DNA of 64,000 nucleotides, from positions 1-64,000 of the forward strand of contig JALEWA010000109.1 in assembly GCA_022788085.1 (NCBI GenBank), written 5' to 3'. Below the pieces are notes generated by a model. It saw nothing but the letters and a program-made list of their open reading frames with translations, ran no database searches and was not told where the DNA came from. Positions 53,937-62,503 of the stretch are shown piece after piece. The position numbers were made by a program, and so were the translations under genes. The stretch is from Lachnospiraceae bacterium (GTDB lineage: Bacteria; Bacillota; Clostridia; Lachnospirales; Lachnospiraceae). The number at the start of each line of letters is the position of its first letter. Position 1 is the first letter of the stretch.

Positions 53937-54668
53937 ATGAAAAAAATCTATATATACATGGTGTGTACATTTATTTTTGTGATATTATTTGGAACTAAGG
54001 TGGAAGCTGCTGAGATAAGCATAGTACAGGCGGTATTATATACTAATAAAAATACAGTAGTTTATGCAGGAGCGGACTTATCAGAAAAAGTCATATTGCC
54101 TACAATACAGGAAGGATTTCCGGTTAAGGTAACGGGAGTTACCAGTAATGGATTTTTTCAAGTTGATATCGCAGGAATTTATTATATACCTGGATATGGA
54201 TTGGATGCAACGGTAGCGGTAAAACATACTGTAAAGCAGGATCAGGTTGATTTGTCGGATACTGTAATCGAATCAAAAAATAAATATAATGACTATATTT
54301 ATGAAGTTATACAACTGGTGAATATGGAACGTCAAAAGGTTGGATTGAATCCTTTAGAGTATGACGAAGATTTAACCTATGCAGCAACAAGGCGTTCTGT
54401 AGAAAATGCTTATTATAATAATTTTTCGCATACAAGACCAAACGGGACAAGTTGTTTAACAATTTTTAAGGAATATAGTAGACAGAATTATCGTCGGGCA
54501 GGTGAAAACATTGCAATGCGGCAAAAGAGTCCTCTTGAAGTAGTTCAGGATTGGATGGAGTCACCGGGACATAAAAAGAATATTTTAGGAAATTATACTA
54601 AAATAGGTGTTGGTGTTGCAATGGATGAAAACGGACAACTATATTGGACACAGCTTTTCTATGCATAA
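53937..54668 (+). CDS. Secreted CAP (SCP/PR1) domain protein
   Basis: This 243-aa exported protein has a signal peptide (MKKIYIYMVCTFIFVILFGTKVEA). Residues 35-100 look like an SH3-like beta module (VYAGADLSEKVILPTIQEGFPVKVTGV). The C-terminal CAP domain (about 115-243) has VNMERQKVGLNPLEYD, FSHTRPNG, AGENIA and SPGHKKNIL. Bacterial CAP proteins of this type are common in spore-formers (YkwD-like). The exact role is unknown. GAGGGG precedes the ATG. Confidence 0.9.
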   Translation: MKKIYIYMVCTFIFVILFGTKVEAAEISIVQAVLYTNKNTVVYAGADLSEKVILPTIQEGFPVKVTGVTSNGFFQVDIAGIYYIPGYGLDATVAVKHTVKQDQVDLSDTVIESKNKYNDYIYEVIQLVNMERQKVGLNPLEYDEDLTYAATRRSVENAYYNNFSHTRPNGTSCLTIFKEYSRQNYRRAGENIAMRQKSPLEVVQDWMESPGHKKNILGNYTKIGVGVAMDENGQLYWTQLFYA

Positions 54669-54672
54669 CAAA

Positions 54673-54701
54673 GAATAAAAAAACCTTCATTGGATATGAT
54701 A
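54673..54701 (+). promoter_or_regulatory. Candidate sigma-G promoter of the germination gene
   Basis: GAATA (54673-54677), a 17-nt spacer and TATGATA (54695-54701) fit the sigma-G consensus (GHATR and CATnHTA) except for the first -10 base. The predicted start near 54708 lies in the hairpin loop, after the 5' arm. Confidence 0.5.
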
Positions 54702-54732
54702 TGATTGAAAGAACTATCCAATGGAGGTTTTT
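54679..54732 (+). terminator. Hairpin terminating the CAP gene and masking the next SD
   Basis: The 18-bp stem (54679-54696 with 54715-54732, one wobble pair) ends in TTTTT directly against the next ATG. GGAGG (54723-54727), the SD of the germination gene, is inside the 3' arm. Confidence 0.85.
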
Positions 54733-56133
54733 ATGTATCAGGATTTTGAACAGAATAAGCAGTATTTGCAGGTTGAGCTGCAATCAGATATTAATTTTGA
54801 TATTGTCAGCAGAGATATTATGATTGGAAATAAAAAAGCAGTATTTTTCTTTATCGATGGTTTTTGTAAGGATGAGCTAATGCAGAAGCTGCTGCAATTC
54901 TTGATGGGACTCAAGAAAGAGGATTTACCACAAAAGGCTTCTGACTTAAATAAAGTAATGCCATATGTAGAAGTAGATGTATCAGAGGATTTTGAAATAA
55001 TTATAAAAAATATCCTGAGCGGAGTTTTTGCTGTTCTGATTGATGGATATGAAGAATGTATTCTGATTGATTCCAGAACCTATCCGGCAAGAGGTGTGGA
55101 GGAACCTGAAAAGGACAAGGTACTTCGTGGCTCCAAGGACGGATTTGTGGAAACAGTGGTATTTAATACGGCATTGATTAGAAGGAGAATCAGAAGTACT
55201 GACCTCAGAATGGAAATCTTAACTGCAGGAAAGACCTCAAAAACAGATATTGTTTTATGCTATATGGATACACGTGTGGATCACGAATTCTTGAAAAAGA
55301 TTAAGGATAGAATAAATGATATTAAGGTAGATGCTTTGACGATGAATCAGGAAAGCCTTGCAGAGTGTCTGTTTACTTCGAAATGGTACAATCCATTTCC
55401 AAAGTTCAAATATACAGAACGACCGGATACCGCAGCAGCTCAGATTCTGGAAGGGAATATTATCATACTAGTAGATAATTCCCCATCTGCTATGATCCTT
55501 CCGATTAGTATTTTAGATACAGTAGAGGAAGCAGATGATTATTATTTTCCACCTATTACGGGAACGTATTTGCGAATATCAAGACTTTTGATTTTTATAC
55601 TGACATATTTTATGACACCAACCTTTTTATTGGTAATGCAGAATCAGCAATGGATTCCGGATGCGTTTCAATTTATTATCGTAAAGGAAACGATGCATGT
55701 TCCTCTGGTATGGCAATTCCTGATACTGGAGCTTGCCATAGATGGACTAAAGCTTGCAGCAATTAATACACCAAGTATGCTTTCAACTCCACTTAGTGTT
55801 ATGGCAGCATTAGTTTTGGGTGAGTTTTCCGTTAAGAGCGGTTGGTTCAATGCCGAGGTCATGCTATATATGGCATTTGTCGCCATTGCAAACTATACTC
55901 ATCAAAGCTATGAACTGGGTTATGCAGTAAAATTCTTCCGTATGATAAATCTTGTATTAACAGCAATCTTTAATGTGTGGGGTTATATATTAGGTCTGGT
56001 ACTATTTGCAGTAGCAATCATTCGTAATAAGATGGTGTCCGGACAGAGTTATTTGTATCCTTTGTTGCCATTTAGTTTTAAAAAGCTTGGAAAAGCCTTG
56101 ATACGTGGACGCTTGCCGGATTCAAGAGAATAG
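54733..56133 (+). CDS. GerA-family spore germination protein
   Basis: This 466-aa protein is of the GerAA/GerKA/SpoVAF family, located in the inner spore membrane. The soluble N-terminal half contains the family motif VLRGSKDGFVETVVFNTALIRRRIR and ends with DNSPSAMILP. The C-terminal half has about five membrane helices (LLIFILTYFMTPTFLLVMQ onward). No GerB or GerC partner gene is adjacent; SpoVAF-type members can stand apart from a gerABC operon. The start is at 54733; an in-frame ATG at 54721 lies inside the hairpin. Confidence 0.88.
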   Translation: MYQDFEQNKQYLQVELQSDINFDIVSRDIMIGNKKAVFFFIDGFCKDELMQKLLQFLMGLKKEDLPQKASDLNKVMPYVEVDVSEDFEIIIKNILSGVFAVLIDGYEECILIDSRTYPARGVEEPEKDKVLRGSKDGFVETVVFNTALIRRRIRSTDLRMEILTAGKTSKTDIVLCYMDTRVDHEFLKKIKDRINDIKVDALTMNQESLAECLFTSKWYNPFPKFKYTERPDTAAAQILEGNIIILVDNSPSAMILPISILDTVEEADDYYFPPITGTYLRISRLLIFILTYFMTPTFLLVMQNQQWIPDAFQFIIVKETMHVPLVWQFLILELAIDGLKLAAINTPSMLSTPLSVMAALVLGEFSVKSGWFNAEVMLYMAFVAIANYTHQSYELGYAVKFFRMINLVLTAIFNVWGYILGLVLFAVAIIRNKMVSGQSYLYPLLPFSFKKLGKALIRGRLPDSRE

Positions 56134-56135
56134 TA

Positions 56136-56181
56136 AAATCAGTCGGAGAGAAGGCATACTTTCCGACTGATTTATTTTTTT
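56136..56181 (+). terminator. Terminator after the germination gene
   Basis: A 12-bp stem (56136-56147 with 56162-56173) with extra inner pairing is followed by a run of T residues. Confidence 0.9.
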
Positions 56182-56238
56182 GTCTTTTTTTATGCAATAC
56201 TTTTATAAATAGTCTGAATATGATAATATATATGTACC

Positions 56239-56577
56239 TTGTTGATGCGTAGTAAGATGCAATCAACATTGGAAAAGAATATGCAGCTGACAAGCCAACA
56301 GACTATGGATGAAGCGGTAAATGAATTCCAGCGCTATATGAAAACATTAAGTTTACCAATTGATATTATGTGCCGTAGGAATGAGTTTAAGAAAATAGAT
56401 GAGAATTATGATGAAACATCAATTTTTACTGTTCCTTATATGAATGAAGATGGCATAATGGTTTTCACTGCTTCTCAGGATTTGAAAGCTGGGGATTCAA
56501 AGGTAGGTGTTGTTGCAATGGATATTAATGCAGCAGCAATGGAGGAATACATAAATCCATTAATCAGTTTGTATTAA
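56239..56577 (+). pseudogene. Remnant of a methyl-accepting chemotaxis protein
   Basis: This is a 112-aa open frame with a TTG start and no clear SD. The first half (LEKNMQLTSQQTMDEAVNEFQRYMKTLSLPIDIM) looks like the start of a dCache sensor domain just after TM1. The second half (FTVPYMNEDGIMVFTASQDLKAGDSKVGVVAMDINAAAMEEYI) looks like the central dCache region. About 100 residues expected between them, TM1, TM2, HAMP and the signalling domain are all missing. It is probably a decayed chemoreceptor gene. Confidence 0.6.
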
Positions 56578-56596
56578 AATAGTTAGATTTGAATGC

Positions 56597-56622
56597 CAGC
56601 CGGAGATAAAGTTCTCCGGCTG
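56597..56622 (-). terminator. Hairpin at the end of cotJABC
   Basis: A perfect 9-bp GC-rich stem (CAGCCGGAG/CTCCGGCTG) lies between the chemoreceptor remnant and convergent cotJC. The T tracts are weak on both strands. Confidence 0.6.
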
Positions 56623-56644
56623 ATAAATTGTATAGGTACTAAAT

Positions 56645-57238
56645 TCAGTCGAACTCTGGATTAAATGCATAAAAGTTTTTAGAATCCAGATTTTCCTGCG
56701 CAATCCTAAGTGCTTCGCCAAATCTCTGGAAATGTACAATTTCACGTGCTCTTAAAAATCGAATCGGTGCAGCAACTTCCGGATCTTTTACCAAACGAAG
56801 AATATTATCATATGTTGTTCTTGCCTTTTGTTCTGCGGCCATATCTTCCATCAGATCAGTAATCACATCACCCTTTGACTGGAACTGATTTGCATTAAAA
56901 GGAATTCCACCGGCTGATTGTGGCCATAATGCAAGCGTATGATCCACATAGTATTTATCAAAGCCCGATTCCTTCAATTGTTCCGGTGTAAGGTTTCTTG
57001 TAAGCTGATACACAATGGCACAGATCATTTCAAAATGCGCAAGTTCTTCAGTACCAATATCTGTCAGCAAACCGGTTACCGCATTATATGGCATAGTATA
57101 TCGCTGAGCAAGATATCGCATCGACGCTGCAAGTTCACCGTCTGGACCACCATACTGACTGATGATTACCTGTGCAATCTCAGGGTTTGTCTGAGTGATT
57201 TTTACCGGAAATTGTAGTCTTTTTTCATAATTCCACAT
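56645..57238 (-). CDS. cotJC: Spore coat protein CotJC (manganese catalase family)
   Basis: This 197-aa member of the Mn-catalase/ferritin-like family is found in the inner spore coat. Metal-ligand motifs typical of the fold are seen: DIGTEELAHFEMI and REIVHFQRFGEAL. The N-terminus MWNYEKRLQFPVKI is the family start. It overlaps the cotJB stop by one base (TAATG), with AAGGGGG upstream. Confidence 0.94.
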   Translation of the reverse strand: MWNYEKRLQFPVKITQTNPEIAQVIISQYGGPDGELAASMRYLAQRYTMPYNAVTGLLTDIGTEELAHFEMICAIVYQLTRNLTPEQLKESGFDKYYVDHTLALWPQSAGGIPFNANQFQSKGDVITDLMEDMAAEQKARTTYDNILRLVKDPEVAAPIRFLRAREIVHFQRFGEALRIAQENLDSKNFYAFNPEFD

Positions 57239-57513
57239 TAATAGAAGCCCCCTTCCCATGGCCAATCCTGTAATGACCATTGCCATTCATGAGCATTATC
57301 ATTCATACAGTCTCTTGTTAATGGACCATAATTTTCTGTGTATTCCTGTACAAGCTGTTTTTTCATTTTTTGAAAATGTCTTATGTTTGTTAGAGCCTGT
57401 TGGTCAAAAGGATGGGTATCGAGATACAGATTCAGTTCCACAAGAACAAAATCAATTTTTCCAATTTCATTTAATAATGTCTTTCTTTCACGACAGTTAC
57501 ATGTTCCATTCAT
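57238..57513 (-). CDS. cotJB: Spore coat protein CotJB
   Basis: This 91-aa protein has the CotJB pattern LLNEIGKIDFVLVELNLYLDTHPFDQQAL and the C-terminal WPWEGG. ATG 57513 overlaps the cotJA stop (TAATG) and has AAGGAG 9 nt upstream; an ATG at 57522 is too near the SD. It is the middle gene of cotJABC. Confidence 0.93.
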   Translation of the reverse strand: MNGTCNCRERKTLLNEIGKIDFVLVELNLYLDTHPFDQQALTNIRHFQKMKKQLVQEYTENYGPLTRDCMNDNAHEWQWSLQDWPWEGGFY

Positions 57514-57689
57514 TATCGGCATCTCCTTCCTGTAAACGGTTTGTTCAGTTCAGGGAAAATTGTGCCGATTCGATAGGCTTCATCTAAGTTCTCATACATG
57601 GTACAATTCCTTTGCCAGGGTACATAAGCCATAGCAACAGGGAATTGATTCATATCCACATATGGCATTTGTGTTTTCCATTCCTGCAT
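57513..57689 (-). CDS. cotJA: Spore coat-associated protein CotJA
   Basis: This 58-aa protein has the family features MNQFPVAMAYVPWQ and YRIGTIFPELNKPF. AAGGAG lies 8 nt upstream of the ATG. It is the first gene of the cotJABC operon and overlaps cotJB by one base. The operon is normally sigma-E-controlled in Bacillus; no convincing sigma-E promoter was found here. Confidence 0.92.
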   Translation of the reverse strand: MQEWKTQMPYVDMNQFPVAMAYVPWQRNCTMYENLDEAYRIGTIFPELNKPFTGRRCR

Positions 57690-57901
57690 ATAGATTTCTC
57701 CTTGTTATATTTTCAGGTTTACTAACATATTATGATAGTTAATGGATTTGGTTACTATACAAAATATCAAGAGAAATTGTTTAAAGAATTTGGAATTTAG
57801 TCAATAGAAAAGCAGTCAAGTATTTATTTTAGGATAACAGATTAATATGAAATACATATCATAAAAGAAGAGAGTTTTGCTATTGAAGGATGGTAGCTAA
57901 T
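57690..57901. other. AT-rich intergenic region upstream of cotJA
   Basis: This region must contain the reverse-strand cotJ promoter. A sigma-E-like -35 (TGATATT, near 57776) is visible on the reverse strand, but no good -10 at 13-15 nt. Nothing else was recognised. Confidence 0.3.
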
Positions 57902-58039
57902 ATGGCAGCTTGCAATATTACATCAATGTGTCACCATGCAGATAAATCTGGAAAAATAGTAGAAACACAAATGAGAAATGGTGTAGAAACAAAAGACAAA
58001 CAAGCAAGAAATAATATAATGCTTCCAACCAATTATTAG
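57902..58039 (+). CDS. Possible small ORF, 45 aa
   Basis: The frame begins MAACNITSMCHHADKSGK and ends NNIMLPTNY. A GAAGGA site lies 11 nt upstream. It has two Cys and two adjacent His residues and no family match that I know. It sits between cotJA and a truncated-looking gene, so it may be chance or debris. Confidence 0.3.
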   Translation: MAACNITSMCHHADKSGKIVETQMRNGVETKDKQARNNIMLPTNY

Positions 58040-58081
58040 TAGATACGGTGTATGATACCATATCGGTTGGAGGAGTTGGTT

Positions 58082-58438
58082 ATGAAAAGGCTGCAGAGTA
58101 GCTACAGTACATGGGGGTATAACTTTGATGCACAGACAGGTATAAAGTTATCCATTGAAGATGTTGTGAATGATTTTAATAGCTTTACAACAGCTGCAAA
58201 CGAGTATCTCTTTGCAGAATTGGAAAAAGGCTATGGAGAGGGACTTTGGAAGGATTACAAGGAAACCATAAAGGCAATGTGGAAGGAAAATGATTATTGG
58301 TACTTTAATGATTCAGGTATCACCATTATTTTCAACCTATATGAGATAGGTCCTTACGCAACGGGTGATGTCATGATTACTCTGCCATATGATGTATTCG
58401 AAGCATACATAAAGGAACAATATAGAATTATCAAATAG
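58082..58438 (+). CDS. DUF3298-like protein, probably N-terminally truncated
   Basis: This is a 118-aa protein. Its last 60 residues (YWYFNDSGITIIFNLYEIGPYATGDVMITLPYDVFEAYI) match the DUF3298/RsiV-type C-terminal domain found in extracytoplasmic proteins. The signal peptide or membrane anchor and the preceding DUF4163 segment usually seen are absent. A strong SD (GGAGGAG) precedes the ATG, so it may still be translated. It is either a degraded gene or a free-standing domain. Confidence 0.55.
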   Translation: MKRLQSSYSTWGYNFDAQTGIKLSIEDVVNDFNSFTTAANEYLFAELEKGYGEGLWKDYKETIKAMWKENDYWYFNDSGITIIFNLYEIGPYATGDVMITLPYDVFEAYIKEQYRIIK

Positions 58439-58491
58439 TAAAAATAAATTTAGAATGAATAAATTATGAAAATTCTCTATAATCCCGTTTT

Positions 58492-58519
58492 TTGTCTTTT
58501 TGATGTGCTATGATATAAA
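58492..58519 (+). promoter_or_regulatory. Possible promoter of the TauE-like exporter
   Basis: TTGTCT (58492-58497), a 16-nt spacer and TATAAA (58514-58519) lie 36 nt before the start codon. Confidence 0.4.
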
Positions 58520-58555
58520 ATTATAACAAAAGAGATTAAGACAAGGAGATAGAGA

Positions 58556-59338
58556 ATGGAAGTACTGATTATTAAGATATTGGTTTGTTTCTTGGCAGGA
58601 GCAGGCGCAGGAATTGGAACTGGTTTTGCAGGATTAAGTGCAGCAGCAGTGATTAGTCCAATGTTAATCACCTTTCTGGATATGCCGGCTTATGAAGCCG
58701 TTGGAATTGCTTTGGCAAGTGATGTCCTTGCAAGTGCAGTCAGTGCTTATACATATAAAAAGAATAAGAATCTTGATGTAAAAAATGGTCTTATCATGAT
58801 GGTTTGCGTATTGCTTTTTACCATGGTAGGAAGCTACATCGCAAGTCTTGTACCAAATGCGACAATGGGTAACTTTTCGGTATTCATGACTATGCTGCTT
58901 GGTGTGAAGTTCATTGTGAAACCGGTCATGACGACCAAGGAAGTAATGGAGGCGGTTTCTCCAAAGAAACGTTTGATTCAGTCTGTGATTTGCGGATGTA
59001 TGATTGGCTTTATCTGCGGCTTTATTGGTGCAGGCGGCGGTATGATGATGCTTCTTGTACTGACAAGTGTACTTGGTTATGAACTAAAGTGTGCTGTTGG
59101 AACAAGTGTATTCATAATGGCATTTACTGCATTTACAGGCGCAGCAAGTCATTTCGCAATCGGAGGAGTGCCGGATGTATTCAGCTTGATAGCATGTATA
59201 TTATTTACCTTTTTATGGGCAAGAATTGCTGCAAAGCTTGCAAATAAAGCAGATACCAAAACGCTGAACCGTGTAACAGGAGTGGTGCTGATTGTTATAG
59301 GCATTATTATTATAGGCGTTAATTTCTTATTTAAATAA
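58556..59338 (+). CDS. TauE/SafE-family (DUF81) anion exporter
   Basis: This 260-aa membrane protein has about eight hydrophobic segments. The first repeat holds GAGIGTGFAGLSAAAVISPML and the second CGFIGAGGGMMMLLVLTSVLGYELKCAVGTSVFIMAFTAFTGAASH, the duplicated motif of the family. Members export sulfite, sulfoacetate or other organosulfur anions; the substrate here is unknown. AGGAG precedes the ATG. Confidence 0.9.
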   Translation: MEVLIIKILVCFLAGAGAGIGTGFAGLSAAAVISPMLITFLDMPAYEAVGIALASDVLASAVSAYTYKKNKNLDVKNGLIMMVCVLLFTMVGSYIASLVPNATMGNFSVFMTMLLGVKFIVKPVMTTKEVMEAVSPKKRLIQSVICGCMIGFICGFIGAGGGMMMLLVLTSVLGYELKCAVGTSVFIMAFTAFTGAASHFAIGGVPDVFSLIACILFTFLWARIAAKLANKADTKTLNRVTGVVLIVIGIIIIGVNFLFK

Positions 59339-59356
59339 TAGGTTGTATATGTTATG

Positions 59357-59392
59357 ATGGAGTCACATGATGTTTCATGTGGCTTCATTTTA
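59357..59392 (+). terminator. Terminator after the TauE-like gene
   Basis: A stem of about 14 bp with wobble pairs (59357-59370 with 59375-59388) is followed by T residues. Confidence 0.8.
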
Positions 59393-59460
59393 TAAAGATT
59401 GAGGTGTCAAAATAAAAATTACACCTTTTTACACCTTAACCATATAAAGGAATTTTGAAG

Positions 59461-60420
59461 ATGAAATTTTATTTAGCCCCATTAGAGGGGATTACAGGAT
59501 ATCTATACCGCAATGCAATACATGATTTTTATGGTAAGGGAGTAGAAAAATACTTTACACCGTTTCTTACACCACATACAAAGTGCAGCTTCAATGCAAA
59601 GGAGTTAAATGACATTACCCCGGAGCATAACCAGGGGATGTATGTGGTTCCACAGGTGCTTACTAATTCCTCAGAAGATTTTTTTCGGATCGTAAAGGAT
59701 TTGCAAGAACTTGGTTATGAAGAAATCAATATTAATCTTGGTTGTCCGTCCGGTACAGTAGCCTCAAAAGGTCGTGGTGCAGGATTCCTTGCAGAACCGG
59801 ATAAGCTTGATCACTTTTTAGAGGATATTTTTGCAGGGACGAATGCAAACATATCTTTGAAGACAAGAATTGGTATTCATGATCCGGAAGAATTTTATGA
59901 ATTGCTTGAGATTTATAACAAATATCCTTTAAAAGAGCTGATTATTCACCCACGCATTTTAAAAGAATATTATAAGGGAAAGCCTCATTGGGACATTTTT
60001 TCTTATGCGGTAAAGAACAGTAAGAATCCTTTGTGTTATAATGGAGATATATTTACGATAGATGATTATCAATGCTTTGAAGAAGAGATTCTCAAGTGGG
60101 ATGATAAAAGTAATATTCCGGCTATGATGCTTGGAAGAGGTGTCTTACAAAATCCTGCACTCATAGAACAACTGGTACAATATGAAAGGTCAGGAGAGAA
60201 CAACACATATTTTGATAAGGAGAGGTTTAAAGTATTTCATGACCGTTTAAGGAATGATTATATGACACAAATGTCAGGTGATATGAATGTGTTGTATAAA
60301 ATGAAGGAACTATGGTTTTATATGATTATGTTGTTCCCAGAACAGGAAAAGGTTTTAAAGAAAATAAAAAAGGCAAGAAAACTTGCAGAATATGATGCGG
60401 CAATACGCGAAATATTGTGA
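59461..60420 (+). CDS. tRNA-dihydrouridine synthase family protein
   Basis: This 319-aa FMN-dependent TIM-barrel enzyme reduces uridine in tRNA. The start MKFYLAPLEGITGYLYRNA and the catalytic-Cys motif INLGCPSGTVASKGRGAGFL (around 100) are typical. K and H residues of the active site appear in SLKTRIG and IIHPR, and GRGVLQNPALI binds FMN phosphate. It is a divergent Dus of the kind common in Lachnospiraceae. Confidence 0.9.
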   Translation: MKFYLAPLEGITGYLYRNAIHDFYGKGVEKYFTPFLTPHTKCSFNAKELNDITPEHNQGMYVVPQVLTNSSEDFFRIVKDLQELGYEEININLGCPSGTVASKGRGAGFLAEPDKLDHFLEDIFAGTNANISLKTRIGIHDPEEFYELLEIYNKYPLKELIIHPRILKEYYKGKPHWDIFSYAVKNSKNPLCYNGDIFTIDDYQCFEEEILKWDDKSNIPAMMLGRGVLQNPALIEQLVQYERSGENNTYFDKERFKVFHDRLRNDYMTQMSGDMNVLYKMKELWFYMIMLFPEQEKVLKKIKKARKLAEYDAAIREIL

Positions 60421-60472
60421 TTTTGCAGGTGAATCATTATGAAATATAAATCTTGGAGGGAGAACAGGAATA

Positions 60473-62491
60473 ATGCAATTTCATTTTGGAAAAGAAGCAT
60501 GGACTACGATTGAAGAAGGAGAGAAAAATTGCTATCTGCTGACAAATGGGCTGGGCGGCTTTCATAGTCTGTCTATCATTGGGGCAGCGGCAAGAGGAGA
60601 TCAGGCATTTCTTATGTCAGCTAAGAAAGCACCAAATGTCAGATGGCATATGGTAACGAATCTGTTAGAGACTTTGTATATTGATGGTAAGGAGTATGTA
60701 CTTACTTCACAGAGAATGAAGGATGGAAAGAATTTAGAAGGATATCGTTATCTGGAAAGCTTTACTTATGAGAACTTACCGAAGTGGACATATCGTATTG
60801 AGGACATAACCATCGAAAAAATGATTCTTATGGCACATGGTGAGAATACGGTTGCAGTTAGATATCAGATACATTCGAAAAATGACAGAGATGTTAGATT
60901 GAAAGTTTCACCACTGATTCGTTTTACCGCAAAGAATAATCCATTTGAAGAGGAAAATGCAGGAAAGATAGAATTTATCAAAATGTCAAATCTGAATCAG
61001 GAGACAAAAGAGCTTCAAGAGCAGTATGGTATCTCTAATGAGGAATCTGTTCTTTATTTTGCTACGAATGGAAACGTTACCGAAGAAGAACCAAAAGTAT
61101 TTGGTCCTATGTATTTTTCACAGGATGAAAGGGATGGAAGAGATTCACAAGGTTTTGCTTTGAGAAATCATACAATAAGCTATCAGGTAGGAGAGGATAC
61201 AGAGGGACTTACATGTGTATACAGTATGAAGTCTTATACTTATCATAAAGATATGTTTGAAGAAATGCTAAATACACAAAAGCAATATCTTGACTCCTTA
61301 CTGGAAAAGGCTCCTTTGCATACGGAACTAGGTAAACAGCTTGTACTTAGCGCAGATGCTTATGTGGTAGACAGGGAATCGACAAAGGGTAAGAGTATTA
61401 TTGCAGGATATCCGTTTTTTGAGGACTGGGGAAGGGATACAATGATTTCACTGCCCGGTATTACATTGGTGACAGGACGTTTTGAGGAATGTAAAAGCAT
61501 TCTGCGTACCTTTGCAAAGTATATTAAGAATGGGCTACTGCCAAATCTGTTTCCGGAGGGTGACGAGAATCCTATGTATAATTCTGCGGATGCGCCATTA
61601 TTATTTGTAAACACGGTGTATGAATATCTGGAATTTTCTAAGGATGAGGAATTTTTAGAAGAGATTTTGCCATCCTTGGAGCAGGTGGTAAAAGCATATC
61701 AGAATGGAACTGATTTCCATATCAAGATGGATTCTGATGGTCTGATTCAGGCAGGTGCAGGTTTAGAGCAGCTCACATGGATGGATGTAAGAGTAGGTGA
61801 ACATCTTCCGACGCCAAGACATGGAAAACCTGTTGAAATCAATGCTTATTGGTATAGTGCCCTAAAAGTTATGGCAGAGCTTACCGGAAAAAGTACAAAT
61901 AATGAAAAAAACGCCTCTGAATATGAGGTTTTGGCTGAAAAGGTAAAGGCTTCCTTCCTGGAAAAATTCTGGAATGAACAGGAAGATTGTTTAAAAGATG
62001 TTCTATCTGGCACTTACGAGGAAAATCAGGTTCGCTGTAACCAAATATGGGCATTAACACAGCCATTTACCATGCTTGACAGCGAGAAGGAGAAGAAGGT
62101 AATTGAAAAAGTAAGAGAAGAACTGTACACCACGATAGGTCTTCGTACTTTGTCACCGAAGGATCCTGCTTTCCATAAAATCTATATCGGACCAATGGAA
62201 GAAAGAGACAGAGCATATCATCAGGGAACGGTTTGGGGATTTCCACTGGGAGCATATTATCGTGCCTGTATCCGATATACAAGAGAACATGATTTTGTAG
62301 AAAAGGAAGAGTGGATGAAAGAGCTTGAAACAGGAATAAAAGCCTTACAAACTTGGCTTGCAGAGGGTTGTATTGCGCAGATTGCAGAAATTTATGATGG
62401 TGAAAAACCGACTGTTTCAAGAGGCTGCTTTGCGCAGGCATGGAGCGTTGGAGAACTGTTAAGAGCAGTATATGATTTAGAGGAGCATTAG
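60473..62491 (+). CDS. Glycogen debranching enzyme (amylo-alpha-1,6-glucosidase)
   Basis: This 672-aa protein has an N-terminal bacterial-type GDE domain (YLLTNGLGGFHSLSIIGAAARGDQAFLM) and a C-terminal (alpha/alpha)6-barrel with FEDWGRDTMISLPGITLVTGRF, the catalytic-region signature of GH133. It releases glucose from alpha-1,6 branches of glycogen or limit dextrin. There is no signal peptide, so it acts in the cytoplasm on stored glycogen. No other glycogen genes are adjacent. Confidence 0.93.
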   Translation: MQFHFGKEAWTTIEEGEKNCYLLTNGLGGFHSLSIIGAAARGDQAFLMSAKKAPNVRWHMVTNLLETLYIDGKEYVLTSQRMKDGKNLEGYRYLESFTYENLPKWTYRIEDITIEKMILMAHGENTVAVRYQIHSKNDRDVRLKVSPLIRFTAKNNPFEEENAGKIEFIKMSNLNQETKELQEQYGISNEESVLYFATNGNVTEEEPKVFGPMYFSQDERDGRDSQGFALRNHTISYQVGEDTEGLTCVYSMKSYTYHKDMFEEMLNTQKQYLDSLLEKAPLHTELGKQLVLSADAYVVDRESTKGKSIIAGYPFFEDWGRDTMISLPGITLVTGRFEECKSILRTFAKYIKNGLLPNLFPEGDENPMYNSADAPLLFVNTVYEYLEFSKDEEFLEEILPSLEQVVKAYQNGTDFHIKMDSDGLIQAGAGLEQLTWMDVRVGEHLPTPRHGKPVEINAYWYSALKVMAELTGKSTNNEKNASEYEVLAEKVKASFLEKFWNEQEDCLKDVLSGTYEENQVRCNQIWALTQPFTMLDSEKEKKVIEKVREELYTTIGLRTLSPKDPAFHKIYIGPMEERDRAYHQGTVWGFPLGAYYRACIRYTREHDFVEKEEWMKELETGIKALQTWLAEGCIAQIAEIYDGEKPTVSRGCFAQAWSVGELLRAVYDLEEH

Positions 62492-62503
62492 CTCCTCTTT
62501 TTC
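62479..62503 (+). terminator. Terminator overlapping two convergent stop codons
   Basis: The 8-bp stem (62479-62486 with 62491-62498) spans the stop codons of the debranching enzyme and the convergent MATE gene, then a T-rich tract follows on the forward strand. Confidence 0.85.

Noticed and set aside
57736..57782. Sigma-E promoter for cotJABC
   Set aside because: A fair -35 is visible on the reverse strand, but no -10 with correct spacing matches well enough to report as a feature.
59401..59428. Second terminator before the Dus gene (AGGTGT/ACACCT)
   Set aside because: The stem is only six base pairs and no proper T-run follows; it is probably chance in AT-rich DNA next to the clear terminator at 59357.
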